From assembly GCA_038143435.1 (NCBI GenBank), contig JAYQLX010000002.1, forward strand, positions 161,004-225,003: a stretch of 64,000 bases of DNA. Direction: 5' to 3'. Below, piece after piece: positions 27,992 to 38,373 of the stretch (position 1 is its first letter; each line of letters begins with the position of its first letter). This DNA comes from UBA8337 sp038143435. GTDB taxonomy: Bacteria > Pseudomonadota > Alphaproteobacteria > RS24. Under the pieces are notes generated by a model. The model had not been told where the DNA came from, made no database searches, and saw only the letters and a list, made by a program, of their open reading frames with translations. The translations under genes were made by a program, and so were the position numbers.

Positions 27992-29195
27992 ATGTCGTCC
28001 TTTCTCGCTGAGAGCCTCGCTCGGGTAAAGCCTTCTGCCACAATGGCGGTGACCGATATGGCGCGCCAATTGCGTGCCGCGGGACGCGATGTCATCGGCC
28101 TGGGAGCCGGTGAGCCGGATTTCGATACGCCGGAAAACATCAAGCAAGCAGCGATAGACGCGATTGCACGTGGCGAGACTAAATATACGGCCGTAACCGG
28201 CATTGATGAGCTAAAGCAGGCGATTTGCGACAAATTCAAACGCGACAATAATCTTGATTATGAGCCGGCGCAGGTATTTGTTGCGCCGGGCGGCAAGCCG
28301 GTAATTTATGACGTGATGATGGCGACGCTGAACCCGGCGATGAGGTGATTATCCCCGCACCCTATTGGGTCAGCTATCCCGATATTGTCAATCTGGCCGG
28401 TGGCACGCCGGTGGCGGTGGAAGCGCGCGCCGAAGACGGCTTCAAATTGCAGCCGCAAGACCTGAGGCGGCGATTACCCCGAAAACCAAATGGTTTATTT
28501 TTAACTCGCCCTCCAACCCGTCGGGCGCGGCTTATTCGGCTGATGAATTGAAAAAGCTGACCGATGTGTTGGTCAAGCATCCGCATGTGTGGATTTTGAC
28601 CGACGATATGTATGAGCATTTGGTCTATGACAATTTTGTTTTTGCGACACCGGCCGAAGTTGAGCCGCAGCTTTATGATCGCACGCTGACCATGAATGGC
28701 GTGTCGAAAGCCTATTGCATGACTGGCTGGCGCATCGGCTATTGCGCAGGTCCGCAAGAGCTCATTAAAGCGATGACCAAAATCCAATCACAATCGACCT
28801 CTAACCCGACCAGCATCAGCCAATGGGCGGCGCTGGAAGCCTTGACCGGCCCGCAAGAATTTATTGCCGAGCACAATACGCATTTCAAACGCCGCCGCGA
28901 TTTGGTCGTCAAAATGCTGAACGAGGCTGACGGCATTGAGTGCATCACGCCGGAAGGGGCGTTTTACGTTTATCCAAGCTGCGCCGGATGCATCGGCAAG
29001 ACGGCGCCTAATGGCACGGCGATTGATGGCGACGAAGCTTTCGCCAAAGCACTGCTGGAAGCGGAAGGCGTGGCTGTTGTGCATGGTGAAGCTTTCGGGC
29101 TTTCACCTTTTTTTAGGATTAGCTACGCTACATCGGATGAGAACCTGGTTGAGGCGTGCACACGCATACAGCGTTTTTGCACCTCTCTCAAATAA
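27992..29195 (+). CDS. aspC: Aspartate aminotransferase, class I (two frameshifts)
   Basis: About 401 residues after repair; PLP enzyme interconverting aspartate and oxaloacetate (some relatives use prephenate). Marks are GLGAGEPDFDTP, KYTAVTGIDELK, FNSPSNPSGAAY, the PLP lysine in GVSKAYCMTGWRIGY and the substrate Arg in FFRISYATS. One base is missing at 28333-28337 (repair gives LNPGDEVIIPAPYW) and one near 28464 (repair gives DLEAAITPKTK). Three open frames are thus one gene. It is monocistronic. Confidence 0.88.
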
Positions 29196-29234
29196 GAAAG
29201 AGGGTCGTCTGAATAAGTTGATTGCTTTCCCTCA

Positions 29235-29341
29235 TTAGGTGCGGGGGCGTTGGAACTACCACACAAAGTGGCCTTATTTCGCCACGCCCCTAAACGAAGG
29301 CAGTTAACCGCCGGAAGGCGGTTGAGCGTGTTCTTACCTGA
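29235..29341. ncRNA. Candidate structured RNA between convergent genes
   Basis: About 107 bases with nested pairing: closing stem TTAGGT (29235-29240) with ACCTGA (29336-29341); GGGGCG (29244-29249) with CGCCCC (29285-29290); GTGGC (29268-29272) with GCCAC (29281-29285, sharing one base with the previous stem); and a GGAA-loop hairpin AACCGCC/GGCGGTT (29306-29323). It lies in the 157-bp gap between convergent genes, so it is not a leader. I could not match it to 6S, SRP, tmRNA or RNase P RNA. The strand is undecided. It could also be paired termination structures. Confidence 0.4.
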
Positions 29342-29352
29342 CGATGGATTTA

Positions 29353-30530
29353 TTATCCGCGTGACAGTTCCCGCATCGCCCCATCTAAGCCCTCAAGGGT
29401 AAGCGGATACATGCGGTCGGAGAAAAGCTGCTTGATGATTTGCAGGCTCGCCGTGTGTTCCCAATAGCGTTCGCCCAGCGGGTTGAGCCAGACACAATTT
29501 TCATAAATATCGGTCACCCGTTTCAACCACAGCGCGCCCGGCTCTTCATTCCAATGTTCCACACTGCCGCCCTCATAGGTCACCTCATAGGGGCTCATGC
29601 TGGCATCGCCAACAAAAATCACTTTGTAATCGCTGCCATAAGTATGCAGCACATCCCACGTGTCCATTTTCTCGGTATGGCGGCGCATATTGTCCTTCCA
29701 CACGCCCTCATACAGGCAATTATGGAAGTAGAAATATTCCATATTTTTGAACACGCTGCGAGCCGCTGAAAACAGCTCTTCGCACAGGCGAATATGCGGG
29801 TCCATCGAGCCGCCAATATCGAAAAACACCAGCACCATCACTTTGTTGCGGCGTTCGGCAATCAGCTTAATGTCGAGATAGCCGGCATTGGCGGTGGATT
29901 TAATCGTGTCATCAAGGTCGAGCATATCGGCCTCGCCATCGCGGGCAAATTGGCGCAAACGGCGCAGCGCGACTTTGATATTCCGCGTGCCAAGCTCGAC
30001 CGAGTCGTCGAGGTTTTTATATTCGCGCTTGTCCCAAACCTTCACCGCTTTAAAGTTTTTGTTTTTGTCTTGGCCGATGCGCACGCCTTCCGGATTATAT
30101 CCGTCAGAGCCGAAAGGCGAGGTGCCGCCCGTGCCGATCCATTTATTGCCGCCTTCATGGCGGCCTTCTTGCTCTTCGAGGCGCTTTTTCAGCTCCTCCA
30201 TGATTTTGTCCCAGCCGCCCAGTTTCTCAATCTCGGCCTTTTCCTCATCAGTGAGGAATTTTTCGGTCAGGGTCTGCAGCCAGTCTTCGGGAATTTCGGC
30301 AATATCGCCTTCGCCCAGACTTTCCAGCCCCTTAAACACATGGCCGAAGACTTGGTCAAACTTGTCGAGATTGCGCTCGTCTTTCACCAATGCCGATTTC
30401 GACAAATAGTAAAATTCCTCGACATTATTATCGATGACCTCATGGTCGAGCGCTTCCAAGAGCGAGAGATATTCGCGCAAGGAAACCGGCACATTGGCCG
30501 ACTTCAACTCGTGAAAAAATTGACGAACAT
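29353..30530 (-). CDS. VWA domain protein, CoxE-like (frameshift near start)
   Basis: About 392 residues. The C-terminal von Willebrand A domain has the metal-ion site DIGGSM (D-x-G-x-S) and a later FVGDASMSPYE. The N-terminus is helical. The true start is probably ATG 30530, with GGGAG before it: adding one base to the A6 run 30514-30519 gives MFVNFFHELKSANVPVS. As read, the frame starts at TTG 30507. It pairs with the MoxR ATPase upstream. Such MoxR-VWA pairs act as chaperone-like systems that activate metal enzymes; the target is not in the window. Confidence 0.85.
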
Positions 30531-30554
30531 ATGGTTCGCTCCCGTTTAACCGCT

Positions 30555-31406
30555 CTAATTTCTTTCGCGACGCGCCAAAAAGGCAAGCCGCTCAAATAAA
30601 TGCACGTCTTGCTCGTTTTTAATCAGCGCGCCATGCAGCGGCGGAATCATCTTACCTGCATCCTGCTCGCGCAGCGTCTCAGGGTCAATATCTTCATTCA
30701 TCAGCAGTTTCAGCCAATCCAGCAATTCAGAGGTAGACGGCTTTTTCTTCAGGCCCGGCACATCGCGCACTTCGTAAAAAGAGCTGAGCGCGCTTTTCAC
30801 CAAACGGTCTTTAATGTCGGGATAATGCACATTGACGATTTGGCTCATCGTGTCGGCATCAGGGAAGGAAATATAATGGAAGAAGCAACGGCGCAAGAAG
30901 GCGTCGGGCAATTCTTTCTCATTATTCGAGGTGATGATGACCAGCGGGCGCTGCGCTGCCTTAATCGTCTCGCCCGTCTCATAGACATAAAATTCCATGC
31001 GGTCGAGTTCTTGCAGCAAGTCATTGGGAAATTCGATATCGGCCTTGTCAATCTCGTCAATCAACAGCACCACGCGCTTGTCTTGCTCAAAGGCTTCCCA
31101 CAGCTTGCCTTTATTGATGTAGTTTTTCACGTCTTTGACGCGCTCATCGCCCAGCTGGCTGTCGCGCAGGCGGGTGATGGCATCATATTCATACAAGCCC
31201 TGTTGCGCTTTGGTGGTCGATTTAATGTGCCAGGTGATAAGCTCCATATCCAACGCTTTGGAAACCTCCTCGGCCAGCACGGTTTTACCGGTGCCCGGCT
31301 CACCCTTAATCAAAAGCGGACGCTCCAGCGTCAAGGCGGCATTCACCGCAATGCGCAAATCTTCCGTGGCAATATAATTCTCGGTACCCTGAAATTTCTC
31401 GGTCAT
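30555..31406 (-). CDS. MoxR-family AAA+ ATPase
   Basis: 283-residue ATPase. Walker A is GEPGTGKT, Walker B is VVLLIDEIDKA, sensor 1 is IITSNNEKELPDAFLRRC and the following FHYISFPD is typical of MoxR proteins. It should work with the VWA protein encoded 24 bp downstream (CoxD/CoxE arrangement) to remodel or insert a cofactor in a partner enzyme. AGGAAG precedes the ATG. A 210-bp gap to dksA upstream must hold its promoter. Confidence 0.92.
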   Translation of the reverse strand: MTEKFQGTENYIATEDLRIAVNAALTLERPLLIKGEPGTGKTVLAEEVSKALDMELITWHIKSTTKAQQGLYEYDAITRLRDSQLGDERVKDVKNYINKGKLWEAFEQDKRVVLLIDEIDKADIEFPNDLLQELDRMEFYVYETGETIKAAQRPLVIITSNNEKELPDAFLRRCFFHYISFPDADTMSQIVNVHYPDIKDRLVKSALSSFYEVRDVPGLKKKPSTSELLDWLKLLMNEDIDPETLREQDAGKMIPPLHGALIKNEQDVHLFERLAFLARRERN

Positions 31407-31616
31407 GAATCTTCCTATTTTTGGCCTGACGGCAGAACAACCCTTTAAGGGTCACATATGGCGGCAGAGATTAAGGGCAAGGGCAGGGCGGTGCAAGCCC
31501 ATATTGGTAGCACGAGACGGTTTATCGCGGCTTGATTTTAAGTCTCAGATTGCATATAGAAAATGCGCCTGTTATTTGGCAGGGCATGTAGAAGAGACTT
31601 TTTCAAAGAGGACCAC
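31407..31616. promoter_or_regulatory. Divergent region between the MoxR gene and dksA
   Basis: This 210-bp non-coding stretch separates two divergent genes. The dksA ribosome site (AGAGGA at about 31607) is visible. No promoter boxes, operator or RNA hairpin could be supported. Confidence 0.35.
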
Positions 31617-32033
31617 ATGGCGACGCGGCTACCGAAAAATTATGTCCCAAGCGACAAGGAACCGTTCATGAATGCCAAGCAGCGCGAATATTTTCGCCGC
31701 AAGTTGGTTGATTGGAAGGAAGACATCATCAAGGGTACGAAAGAGACCGTTATCGGGCTGCAAAATGAAAGCGTGCAGCACCCTGATGATGTTGACCGCG
31801 CCAATTCGGAAGCCGAAAAACAGCTGGAACTGCGCACCCGCGACCGCCATCGCAAGCTCATCAATAAAATCGATTCGGCGCTGCGCCGCATTGAAGACAA
31901 GACTTACGGCTATTGCGAGGAAACCGGCGAGCCGATCAGCCTGAAGCGGCTCGATGCCAGGCCTATCGCCACTTTGGGACTGGAAGCGCAAGAGCGACAC
32001 GAGAAACGCGAGCGCGTTTATCGCGACGACTGA
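31617..32033 (+). CDS. dksA: RNA polymerase-binding transcription factor DksA
   Basis: 138-residue factor that binds the RNA polymerase secondary channel and acts with ppGpp. It shows the coiled-coil (QREYFRRKLVDWKEDIIKG...), the tip Asp region (HPDDVDRANSEAE) and the C-terminal finger YGYCEETGEPISLKRLDARP. Only one of the four zinc-finger cysteines of the E. coli protein is present, as is common in alphaproteobacteria, so no classical zinc site is expected. ATG 31617 is chosen over the longer frame because AGAGGA lies before it. Confidence 0.92.
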   Translation: MATRLPKNYVPSDKEPFMNAKQREYFRRKLVDWKEDIIKGTKETVIGLQNESVQHPDDVDRANSEAEKQLELRTRDRHRKLINKIDSALRRIEDKTYGYCEETGEPISLKRLDARPIATLGLEAQERHEKRERVYRDD

Positions 32034-32138
32034 TTCTTCAAAACTTGCGGTTTTTGTTCTGTTTCGGCACTTATTCACAGTGCTTTTTTCTTAGAAAATA
32101 TAATAAAAACAAAGTGTTAAAATTGTTCTGGACAAATA

Positions 32139-32153
32139 GAACAAAATGAGAAC
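32139..32153 (+). promoter_or_regulatory. LexA (SOS) box upstream of recA
   Basis: GAAC at 32139-32142 and GAAC at 32150-32153 are separated by exactly seven bases. This is the complement of the alphaproteobacterial LexA consensus GTTC-N7-GTTC. It lies 53 bp before the recA start, inside the 172-bp gap after dksA, and points to SOS control of recA. Confidence 0.82.
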
Positions 32154-32205
32154 ATAATGTCTCATTGCTCGCCATGACGAGCTATGAAATAACGGAGGAG
32201 ACATT

Positions 32206-33306
32206 ATGGCTGAAGTGGTGAACCTCATGGAAAAGAGTGAAGAAAAGAAAAAGGCGCTGGAAGCAGCCCTTTCTCAGATTGAGAAAAATTACGGCAAAGG
32301 CTCGGTGATGAAGCTGGGTGATCCGGAAAATGTGGTGGAAATTGAGGCCATCTCGACCGGTTCGCTGGGCTTGGACGTGGCGCGGGGCAGTGGCGGTTTG
32401 CCGAAGGGCCGAATTATTGAGATTTACGGGCCGGAAAGCTCCGGTAAAACGACTTTGGCGCTGCATACGGTGGCCGAAGCGCAAAAAACCGGCGGCATTT
32501 GCGGCTTTATTGATGCCGAGCACGCGCTCGACCCGGCCTATGCCAATAAGCTGGGCGTCAATATTGAGGAATTGTTGATATCGCAGCCCGATAATGGTGA
32601 ACAGGCTTTGGAAATTGCTGATACGCTGGTGCGCTCCGGTGCGGTTGATGTGCTGGTCATTGACTCGGTGGCGGCGTTGACCCCGCGCGCTGAATTGGAA
32701 GGCGATATGGGCGACAGCCTGCCGGGCTTGCAAGCGCGTTTGATGAGCCAAGCGCTCAGAAAACTGACCGGTTCAATCTCGCGCTCCAACACAATGGTTA
32801 TTTTCATCAACCAAATTCGCATGAAAATCGGTGTCATGTTCGGTTCTCCGGAAACCACGACGGGTGGCAATGCGCTGAAGTTTTATTCGTCTTGCCGTTT
32901 GGACATTCGCCGTATTGGCGCGATTAAAGACCGCGATGAAGTTATCGGCAACCAGACCCGCGTCAAAGTGGTGAAAAACAAGGTTGCGCCGCCTTTCCGC
33001 GTCGTTGAGTTTGATATTCTCTATGGCGAAGGCATTTCCAAAATGGGTGAGCTGATTGACCTCGGTGTGAAAGCCAATGTGGTTGAGAAATCAGGCAGCT
33101 GGTATAGCTATGGTTCGCAGCGCATCGGCCAAGGCAAAGAAAATACCCGTAAATTCCTTATCGAAAACCCTGATATGGCAGCGGAGATTGAAGAAAAAAT
33201 TCGCGCCGATGCAGGTCTGATTGATATTGAGGCTTTGACGCAAGATGAAGCCAAAATGGCCGAAGGCCAAGACGAGGAACCACCGGTTGAGGAAGTGGCA
33301 GGTTAA
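32206..33306 (+). CDS. recA: Recombinase RecA
   Basis: 366-residue strand-exchange ATPase and LexA co-protease. Walker A is GPESSGKTT, Walker B is VDVLVIDSVAAL, loop L1 is EGDMGDSLPGLQAR, loop L2 is GVMFGSPETTTGGNALKFYSS and the QIRMKIG stretch is standard. The C-terminus is acidic (EGQDEEPPVEE). GGAGGAG lies before ATG 32206. It is followed by a strong terminator and is probably transcribed alone under the SOS box. Confidence 0.98.
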   Translation: MAEVVNLMEKSEEKKKALEAALSQIEKNYGKGSVMKLGDPENVVEIEAISTGSLGLDVARGSGGLPKGRIIEIYGPESSGKTTLALHTVAEAQKTGGICGFIDAEHALDPAYANKLGVNIEELLISQPDNGEQALEIADTLVRSGAVDVLVIDSVAALTPRAELEGDMGDSLPGLQARLMSQALRKLTGSISRSNTMVIFINQIRMKIGVMFGSPETTTGGNALKFYSSCRLDIRRIGAIKDRDEVIGNQTRVKVVKNKVAPPFRVVEFDILYGEGISKMGELIDLGVKANVVEKSGSWYSYGSQRIGQGKENTRKFLIENPDMAAEIEEKIRADAGLIDIEALTQDEAKMAEGQDEEPPVEEVAG

Positions 33307-33327
33307 GCCTACGCCCTATCGGACACA

Positions 33328-33357
33328 AAAGGCTCGGCATTTGCCGGGCCTTTTTTC
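33328..33357 (+). terminator. recA terminator
   Basis: AAAAGGC-CGGC pairs with GCCG-GCCTTTT around a short ATTT loop and ends in a T run. It lies about 20 bp after the recA stop. The remainder of the gap up to alaS (33358-33473) must hold the alaS promoter, but no boxes could be assigned. Confidence 0.88.
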
Positions 33358-33473
33358 TTGGCCATAATCATTTATATGCGGCATTTTATGCCAGTTTTTC
33401 GCCGCTTTGATGCACGGCTTATGCTTGTCGCTCCGCCCGAGAGCGGTTACAACAGCGTAGGAGTTAGATAAAT

Positions 33474-36133
33474 ATGTCGACAGGCTTGGCGGATATCCGC
33501 AGCGCATTTCTGGACTTTTTCGGCGAAAGGGAGCATGAGGTCGTCGCCTCAAGCCCGCTTGTGCCGCTTAATGATCCGACGCTTTTGTTCACCAATGCGG
33601 GCATGGTGCCGTTCAAGAATTATTTTACCGGTCAAGACGTGCCGCCCTATCAGCGCGCCACGTCGTCACAAAAATGCGTGCGCGCCGGAGGCAAGCATAA
33701 TGATCTCGACAATGTCGGCTATACGGCGCGTCATCACACATTTTTCGAAATGCTCGGCAATTTTTCCTTTGGCGATTATTTCAAGGAAGAGGCGATTGAC
33801 TATGCATGGCAGTTTCTGACCAAAGAATTGCAAATTCCGAGTGATAAGCTGCTGGCGACGGTCTATGCCGAAGACGATGAAGCGTTTGATTTATGGCGCA
33901 AAATTGCCGGTCTGTCGGAAGATAAAATCATCCGCATCGCGACATTAGACAATTTCTGGTCAATGGGCGATACCGGTCCATGCGGCCCGTGTTCGGAAAT
34001 CTTTTTTGACCATGGTGAGGGCATTGTCGGCGGGCCGCCCGGCAGTCCCGATGAGGATGGCGACCGCTTTATCGAGATTTGGAATTTGGTGTTCATGCAA
34101 TTTGAGCAACAGGCGGATGGCACGCGCATTAATCTGCCCAAGCCGAGCATTGATACCGGCATGGGGCTGGAACGTATCGGCGCGCTGTTGCAGGGTAAGC
34201 ATGATAATTACGACACTGATTTGATTTACCACCTGATTGAGGCCTCGGCCGATCATTCGGGGCAAGCGATAGACGGCAGCCACGGCGTCAGTCACCGTGT
34301 CATTGCCGACCATTTGCGCTCATCGGCCTTTTTGATTGCCGATGGCGTGTTGCCGTCCAATGAAGGGCGCGGTTATGTGCTGCGCCGCATTATGCGCCGT
34401 GCCATGCGCCATGCGCATATGCTGGGCACCAAAGAACCGCTTTTGTGGCAGCTTGTGCCGGCGCTGAAAACGCAAATGGCGGCCGCCTATCCGGAATTGG
34501 AACGGGCCAGTGCCTTGATTGTCGAAACGCTGCGCCATGAAGAAGAACGCTTCCGCGATATGTTGGGACGCGGGTTGAAATTGCTCGATGATGAACTCGA
34601 CAAATTATCCGGCGATACATTGCCCGGCGAGGTCGCGTTCAAACTTTACGACACTTATGGTTTCCCGCTTGACTTGACACAAGACGCGTTGCGCGAGCGT
34701 AATTTGGCGGTCGATACGGACGGCTTTGATGCGGCCATGGAAAAGCAGCGTGCCGAAGCGCGCGCCAATTGGAGCGGTTCGGGGCAAGAAGAAACCGAAG
34801 CGGTATGGTTTGATTTACACAATGAGCACGGCGCCAGCGAATTTGTCGGCTATCAATCGACTTTCGCCGAAGGGCAAGTTCTCGCCATTGTCAAAGACGG
34901 TAAGCCGGTGAGCGAAGCCAAGAAGGGCGATGAGATTGCACTTATGCTCAATCAAACACCGTATTACGCTGAAAGCGGCGGGCAGGTCGGTGATACCGGC
35001 TTTCTGTCTGATGAAGACGGGCTTAAAATCGATATTAACGATACGCAAAAAGTGCTCGGCGATGTGCATATATTGCACGGCACAGTGGCCGCCGGTTCGC
35101 TGCAGCTTAATGCGTTGGTGCATCAGCAGATTGACGCCAAGCGCCGCGACGCCATTCGCGCCAATCACTCAGCAACCCATTTATTGCATGAGGCGCTACG
35201 CCGTGTGTTGGGTGACCATGTCACGCAGAAAGGTTCATTGGTCAATGAGCATCATTTGCGCTTCGACTTTTCTCATCCGCGCGCCATGAATGATAATGAA
35301 ATCGACGAAGTGGAAGCCTTGGTCAATAATATTATTCGCCAAAATGAAGAAGTGGCGACGCGGCTGATGACGCCTGATGAAGCCATTGAAGCGGGGGCGC
35401 TGGCACTGTTTGGCGAAAAATATGGCGAAGAAGTGCGCGTTTTGTCCATGGGATTGGGGCGCGAGGAAAACGATGATGCCGCTTATTCGGTTGAATTATG
35501 CGGTGGCACCCATGTGCGTCGTCTCGGCGATATCGGCCTCTTGAAAATCTCGCAAGAGGGGGCTGTTGCTTCCGGTGTGCGGCGCATTGAGGCGCGCACA
35601 GGTGAAGGGCATTGGCGCAAATTGCGGCGCATGAACATGTGTTGCATGCGACGACCAGCGAATTGAAAGTGGCGATTGAAGATTTGCCGACACGTGTTGC
35701 CAAATTGGTTGAGGAACGAAAAGCCCTGGATCGCGAATTAACCGAAGCCAAAAAACAATTGGCTCTGGCAGGTGCGGCCGGTCAAAGCGGGGGCGATGAA
35801 GCGAGCAGCCGAGAAGTCAACGGCACGCAGCTTATGGCGCGATGCCTGAATGGCCTGCCGGCCAAGCAATTGCGCGGCCTTGTTGATGAGGGCAAAAGTC
35901 AAATCGGCAGCGGTGTGGTGGTATTTGTCGGCATTGATGGCGACAAGGCAGGCATTGCGGTCGGCGTAACCGATGATTTGACGGATAAATTCAATGCGGT
36001 GGAATTGGTGCAGGCCGGTTCTGAAGCGCTTGGCGGTAAAGGCGGCGGCGGGCGCCCCGATATGGCGCAAGCCGGAGGACCCGATACGGGTGCGGCTGAT
36101 GCTGCCATCGCGGCGATTGAGAAATTGCTCTAA
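33474..36133 (+). CDS. alaS: Alanyl-tRNA synthetase (one frameshift)
   Basis: About 886 residues after repair. The class II catalytic domain has FTNAGMVPFKNYFTG, CVRAGGKHNDLDNVGYTARH and GTGLERI-like GMGLERIGAL. The editing domain has HSATHLLHEALR and CGGTHV, the zinc motifs that clear mis-charged Ser and Gly. The C-terminal C-Ala domain ends with GGGGRPDMAQAGG. One G is missing in the GGG run 35607-35609; adding it gives EGALAQIAAHEHV and joins the C-terminal 170 residues. It ends 3 bp before the convergent icd. Confidence 0.95.
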
Positions 36134-36136
36134 CGG

Positions 36137-37354
36137 TTAGGCTGAAAGCGCCTTTTCAAGATTTTCATTGAGCTTGTCGAGGAAGCCTTCCGTGCTCAAC
36201 CATTCTTGGCCTTCACCGACCAAAAGCGCCAAATCTTTGGTCATGGCGCCACGTTCAACCGTGCTGACGCAGGTTTTTTCAAGCAATTGTGAGAAATTGG
36301 CCAATGCTTCATTCTTATCCAATTCAGCGCGCTTGGTGAGGCCACGCGTCCACGCAAAAATCGAGGCGATGGAATTGGTCGAGGTTTCTTCACCACGCTG
36401 ATGGGCGCGATAATGACGTGTTACCGTGCCATGCGCCGCTTCGGCTTCCATTGTTTTGCCATCAGGTGTCAGCAATACAGATGTCATTAAACCGAGTGAA
36501 CCGAAGCCTTGCGCGACGGTATCGGATTGCACATCGCCGTCATAATTTTTACAGGCCCAAACAAATTTGCCGTTCCATTTGAGCGCGGCGGCCACCATAT
36601 CGTCAATCAAACGGTGCTCATAGTCTATGCCCAAAGCTTGGAATTTTTCCTTAAACTCGGTGTCAAAGACTTCCTGAAACAAATCCTTAAAGCGACCGTC
36701 ATAGGCTTTCATAATGGTGTTTTTGGTCGACAGATAAAGCGGCCAGCCGCGGTCGATAGCATAGAGCATACAGGCGCGGGCAAAATCGCGAATACTGTCA
36801 TCAAGATTATACATGGCCATAGACACCCCGCCGCCGGGGAAATCAAACACATCAAATTCTTTAATGTCGCTTCCATCTTCGGCTTCCCATTTTAGCGTCA
36901 GCTTGCCTTTGCCGGGAACAACAAAATCAGTGGCGCGATATTGGTCACCATAGGCGTGACGGCCGATAACAATCGGGTCGGTCCAACCCGGCACAAGGCG
37001 CGGCACATTGCGGCAAATAATCGGCTCGCGGAAAACCGTGCCGCCCAAAATATTCCGAATAGTGCCATTGGGCGAGCGCCACATTTCCTTCAAGCCGAAC
37101 TCTTCAACCCGCGCTTCATCGGGGGTAATGGTTGCGCATTTCACGCCGACGCCGATTTCTTTAATCGATTCGGCCGAGTCGATGGTGATTTGGTCATTCG
37201 TGTCGTCACGCGCTTCAATGCCAAGATCATAATATTTCAAATCAATATCAAGATAGGGGTTTATCAGCTTATCCTTGATCATTTGCCAGATGATGCGAGT
37301 CATCTCATCACCATCAAGTTCAACGATTGGATTCTCAACTTTGATTTTTGACAT
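36137..37354 (-). CDS. icd: Isocitrate dehydrogenase, NADP-dependent
   Basis: 405-residue TCA-cycle enzyme of the homodimeric, eukaryote-like type common in alphaproteobacteria. Marks are VELDGDEMTRIIW, substrate region SPNGTIRNILGGTVFREPI, metal Asp in YDGDVQSDTVAQGFGSLGLMTS and the NADP-binding AAHGTVTRHYRAHQ. ATG 37354 has GAGGGG before it; the longer open frame upstream is not supported. It is convergent with alaS and divergent from the TrmJ-like gene. Confidence 0.96.
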   Translation of the reverse strand: MSKIKVENPIVELDGDEMTRIIWQMIKDKLINPYLDIDLKYYDLGIEARDDTNDQITIDSAESIKEIGVGVKCATITPDEARVEEFGLKEMWRSPNGTIRNILGGTVFREPIICRNVPRLVPGWTDPIVIGRHAYGDQYRATDFVVPGKGKLTLKWEAEDGSDIKEFDVFDFPGGGVSMAMYNLDDSIRDFARACMLYAIDRGWPLYLSTKNTIMKAYDGRFKDLFQEVFDTEFKEKFQALGIDYEHRLIDDMVAAALKWNGKFVWACKNYDGDVQSDTVAQGFGSLGLMTSVLLTPDGKTMEAEAAHGTVTRHYRAHQRGEETSTNSIASIFAWTRGLTKRAELDKNEALANFSQLLEKTCVSTVERGAMTKDLALLVGEGQEWLSTEGFLDKLNENLEKALSA

Positions 37355-37435
37355 TTTAGCCCCTCGGAATGATTGCCTGTCATATAGCAAAATGCCTGCA
37401 TTGATAAAAGCCCGTCTTTGCCTTATTTCATCCAG

Positions 37436-38287
37436 ATGGAGAGAAAAAACGCATTGTCGCCCGCTATTATCCTTGTCGGTGCCCAATTGGGCGAAAATAT
37501 CGGCACAGTGGCGCGCGCCATGCTCAATTTCGGCCTTACCGATTTGCGCTTGGTCAGCCCACGGCCGGGCTGGCAAATGGAGCGCGCCATAAAAGCATCA
37601 GCCGGGGCCGAGGCATTGCTTGAAAACCATCGCCTGTTTGAGACGGTAAGCGAAGCAACTGCCGATTTGGGCTATGTGGTGGCCACCACGGCGCGGCAGC
37701 GCGATATGGTCAAGCCGGTGGTGACACCGGCCGCCATGGCCGGTGCCATGCGCGCGCGGCAGTCAGACCATCATCCGCAAAGTGGCATATTGTTCGGCTG
37801 CGAGCGCACCGGCCTTGATAATGATGATATTTCACTGGCCGATGCGATTTGCACTGTGCCGCTCAATCCTGATTTTTCCTCGCTAAATTTGGCACAAGCG
37901 GTTTTGTTGATGGGTTATGAATGGTTTCAAACAGCCGATGCGACGCCGCGCGAGCAACTGGAGCTGCATGATGCGCGCGCCGCCACACGCGGCGAAATAA
38001 ATGCCATGTTCGCCCATATGGAATCGGCACTGGATGCGGCGGGATTTCTTGCGCCGCCTGAAAAAAAACCGGCTATGGCACGCAATATCAGAAACATCTT
38101 CAATCGCAGCGCCCTAACCGAGCAAGATGTGCAAACCCTGCGCGGTATCGTCAATGCGTTGTTGCGCTGGCCGCGTGGCGCCCGTGACAAGGCGTTGAAG
38201 CCGCGCGTGGCCGCTATATCACGCGGTTTGCCAGATCCAGAGGCGGCAACAGAAAAAGCGCAAGAAAAGGACGAAAATCCTGTTTGA
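37436..38287 (+). CDS. tRNA 2'-O-methyltransferase TrmJ-like (SpoU family)
   Basis: About 283 residues. The SPOUT knot is shown by LVGAQLGENIGTVARAMLNFG at the N-terminus and LFGCERTGLDNDDISLAD, TVPLNPDFSSLNLAQAV at the C-terminal half of the fold. TrmJ methylates the ribose of residue 32 in tRNAs. The start is uncertain: ATG 37436 is used. A TTG at 37454 has GGAGAG placed well before it and would remove six residues. Confidence 0.85.
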   Translation: MERKNALSPAIILVGAQLGENIGTVARAMLNFGLTDLRLVSPRPGWQMERAIKASAGAEALLENHRLFETVSEATADLGYVVATTARQRDMVKPVVTPAAMAGAMRARQSDHHPQSGILFGCERTGLDNDDISLADAICTVPLNPDFSSLNLAQAVLLMGYEWFQTADATPREQLELHDARAATRGEINAMFAHMESALDAAGFLAPPEKKPAMARNIRNIFNRSALTEQDVQTLRGIVNALLRWPRGARDKALKPRVAAISRGLPDPEAATEKAQEKDENPV

Positions 38288-38320
38288 CATTGCGCGAGCC
38301 ATGCGTATATTACGCGCCAA

Positions 38321-38348
38321 TCGCGGGAAAAATCTCGCGCTTTTTATT
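38321..38348 (+). terminator. Probable terminator after the TrmJ-like gene
   Basis: TCGCGGGA and TCTCGCG can pair with one bulge around AAAA, followed by CTTTTTATTT. It lies about 35 bp past the stop and before the rpsD ribosome site. Confidence 0.5.
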
Positions 38349-38373
38349 TGAGCTAAGGTGAGGACAGCGCCGC

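Noticed and set aside
29235..29341. Identification as SRP RNA or 6S RNA
   Set aside because: The conserved GGAAGGAAGCAGC-type SRP loop is absent, and the length and shape do not fit 6S RNA.
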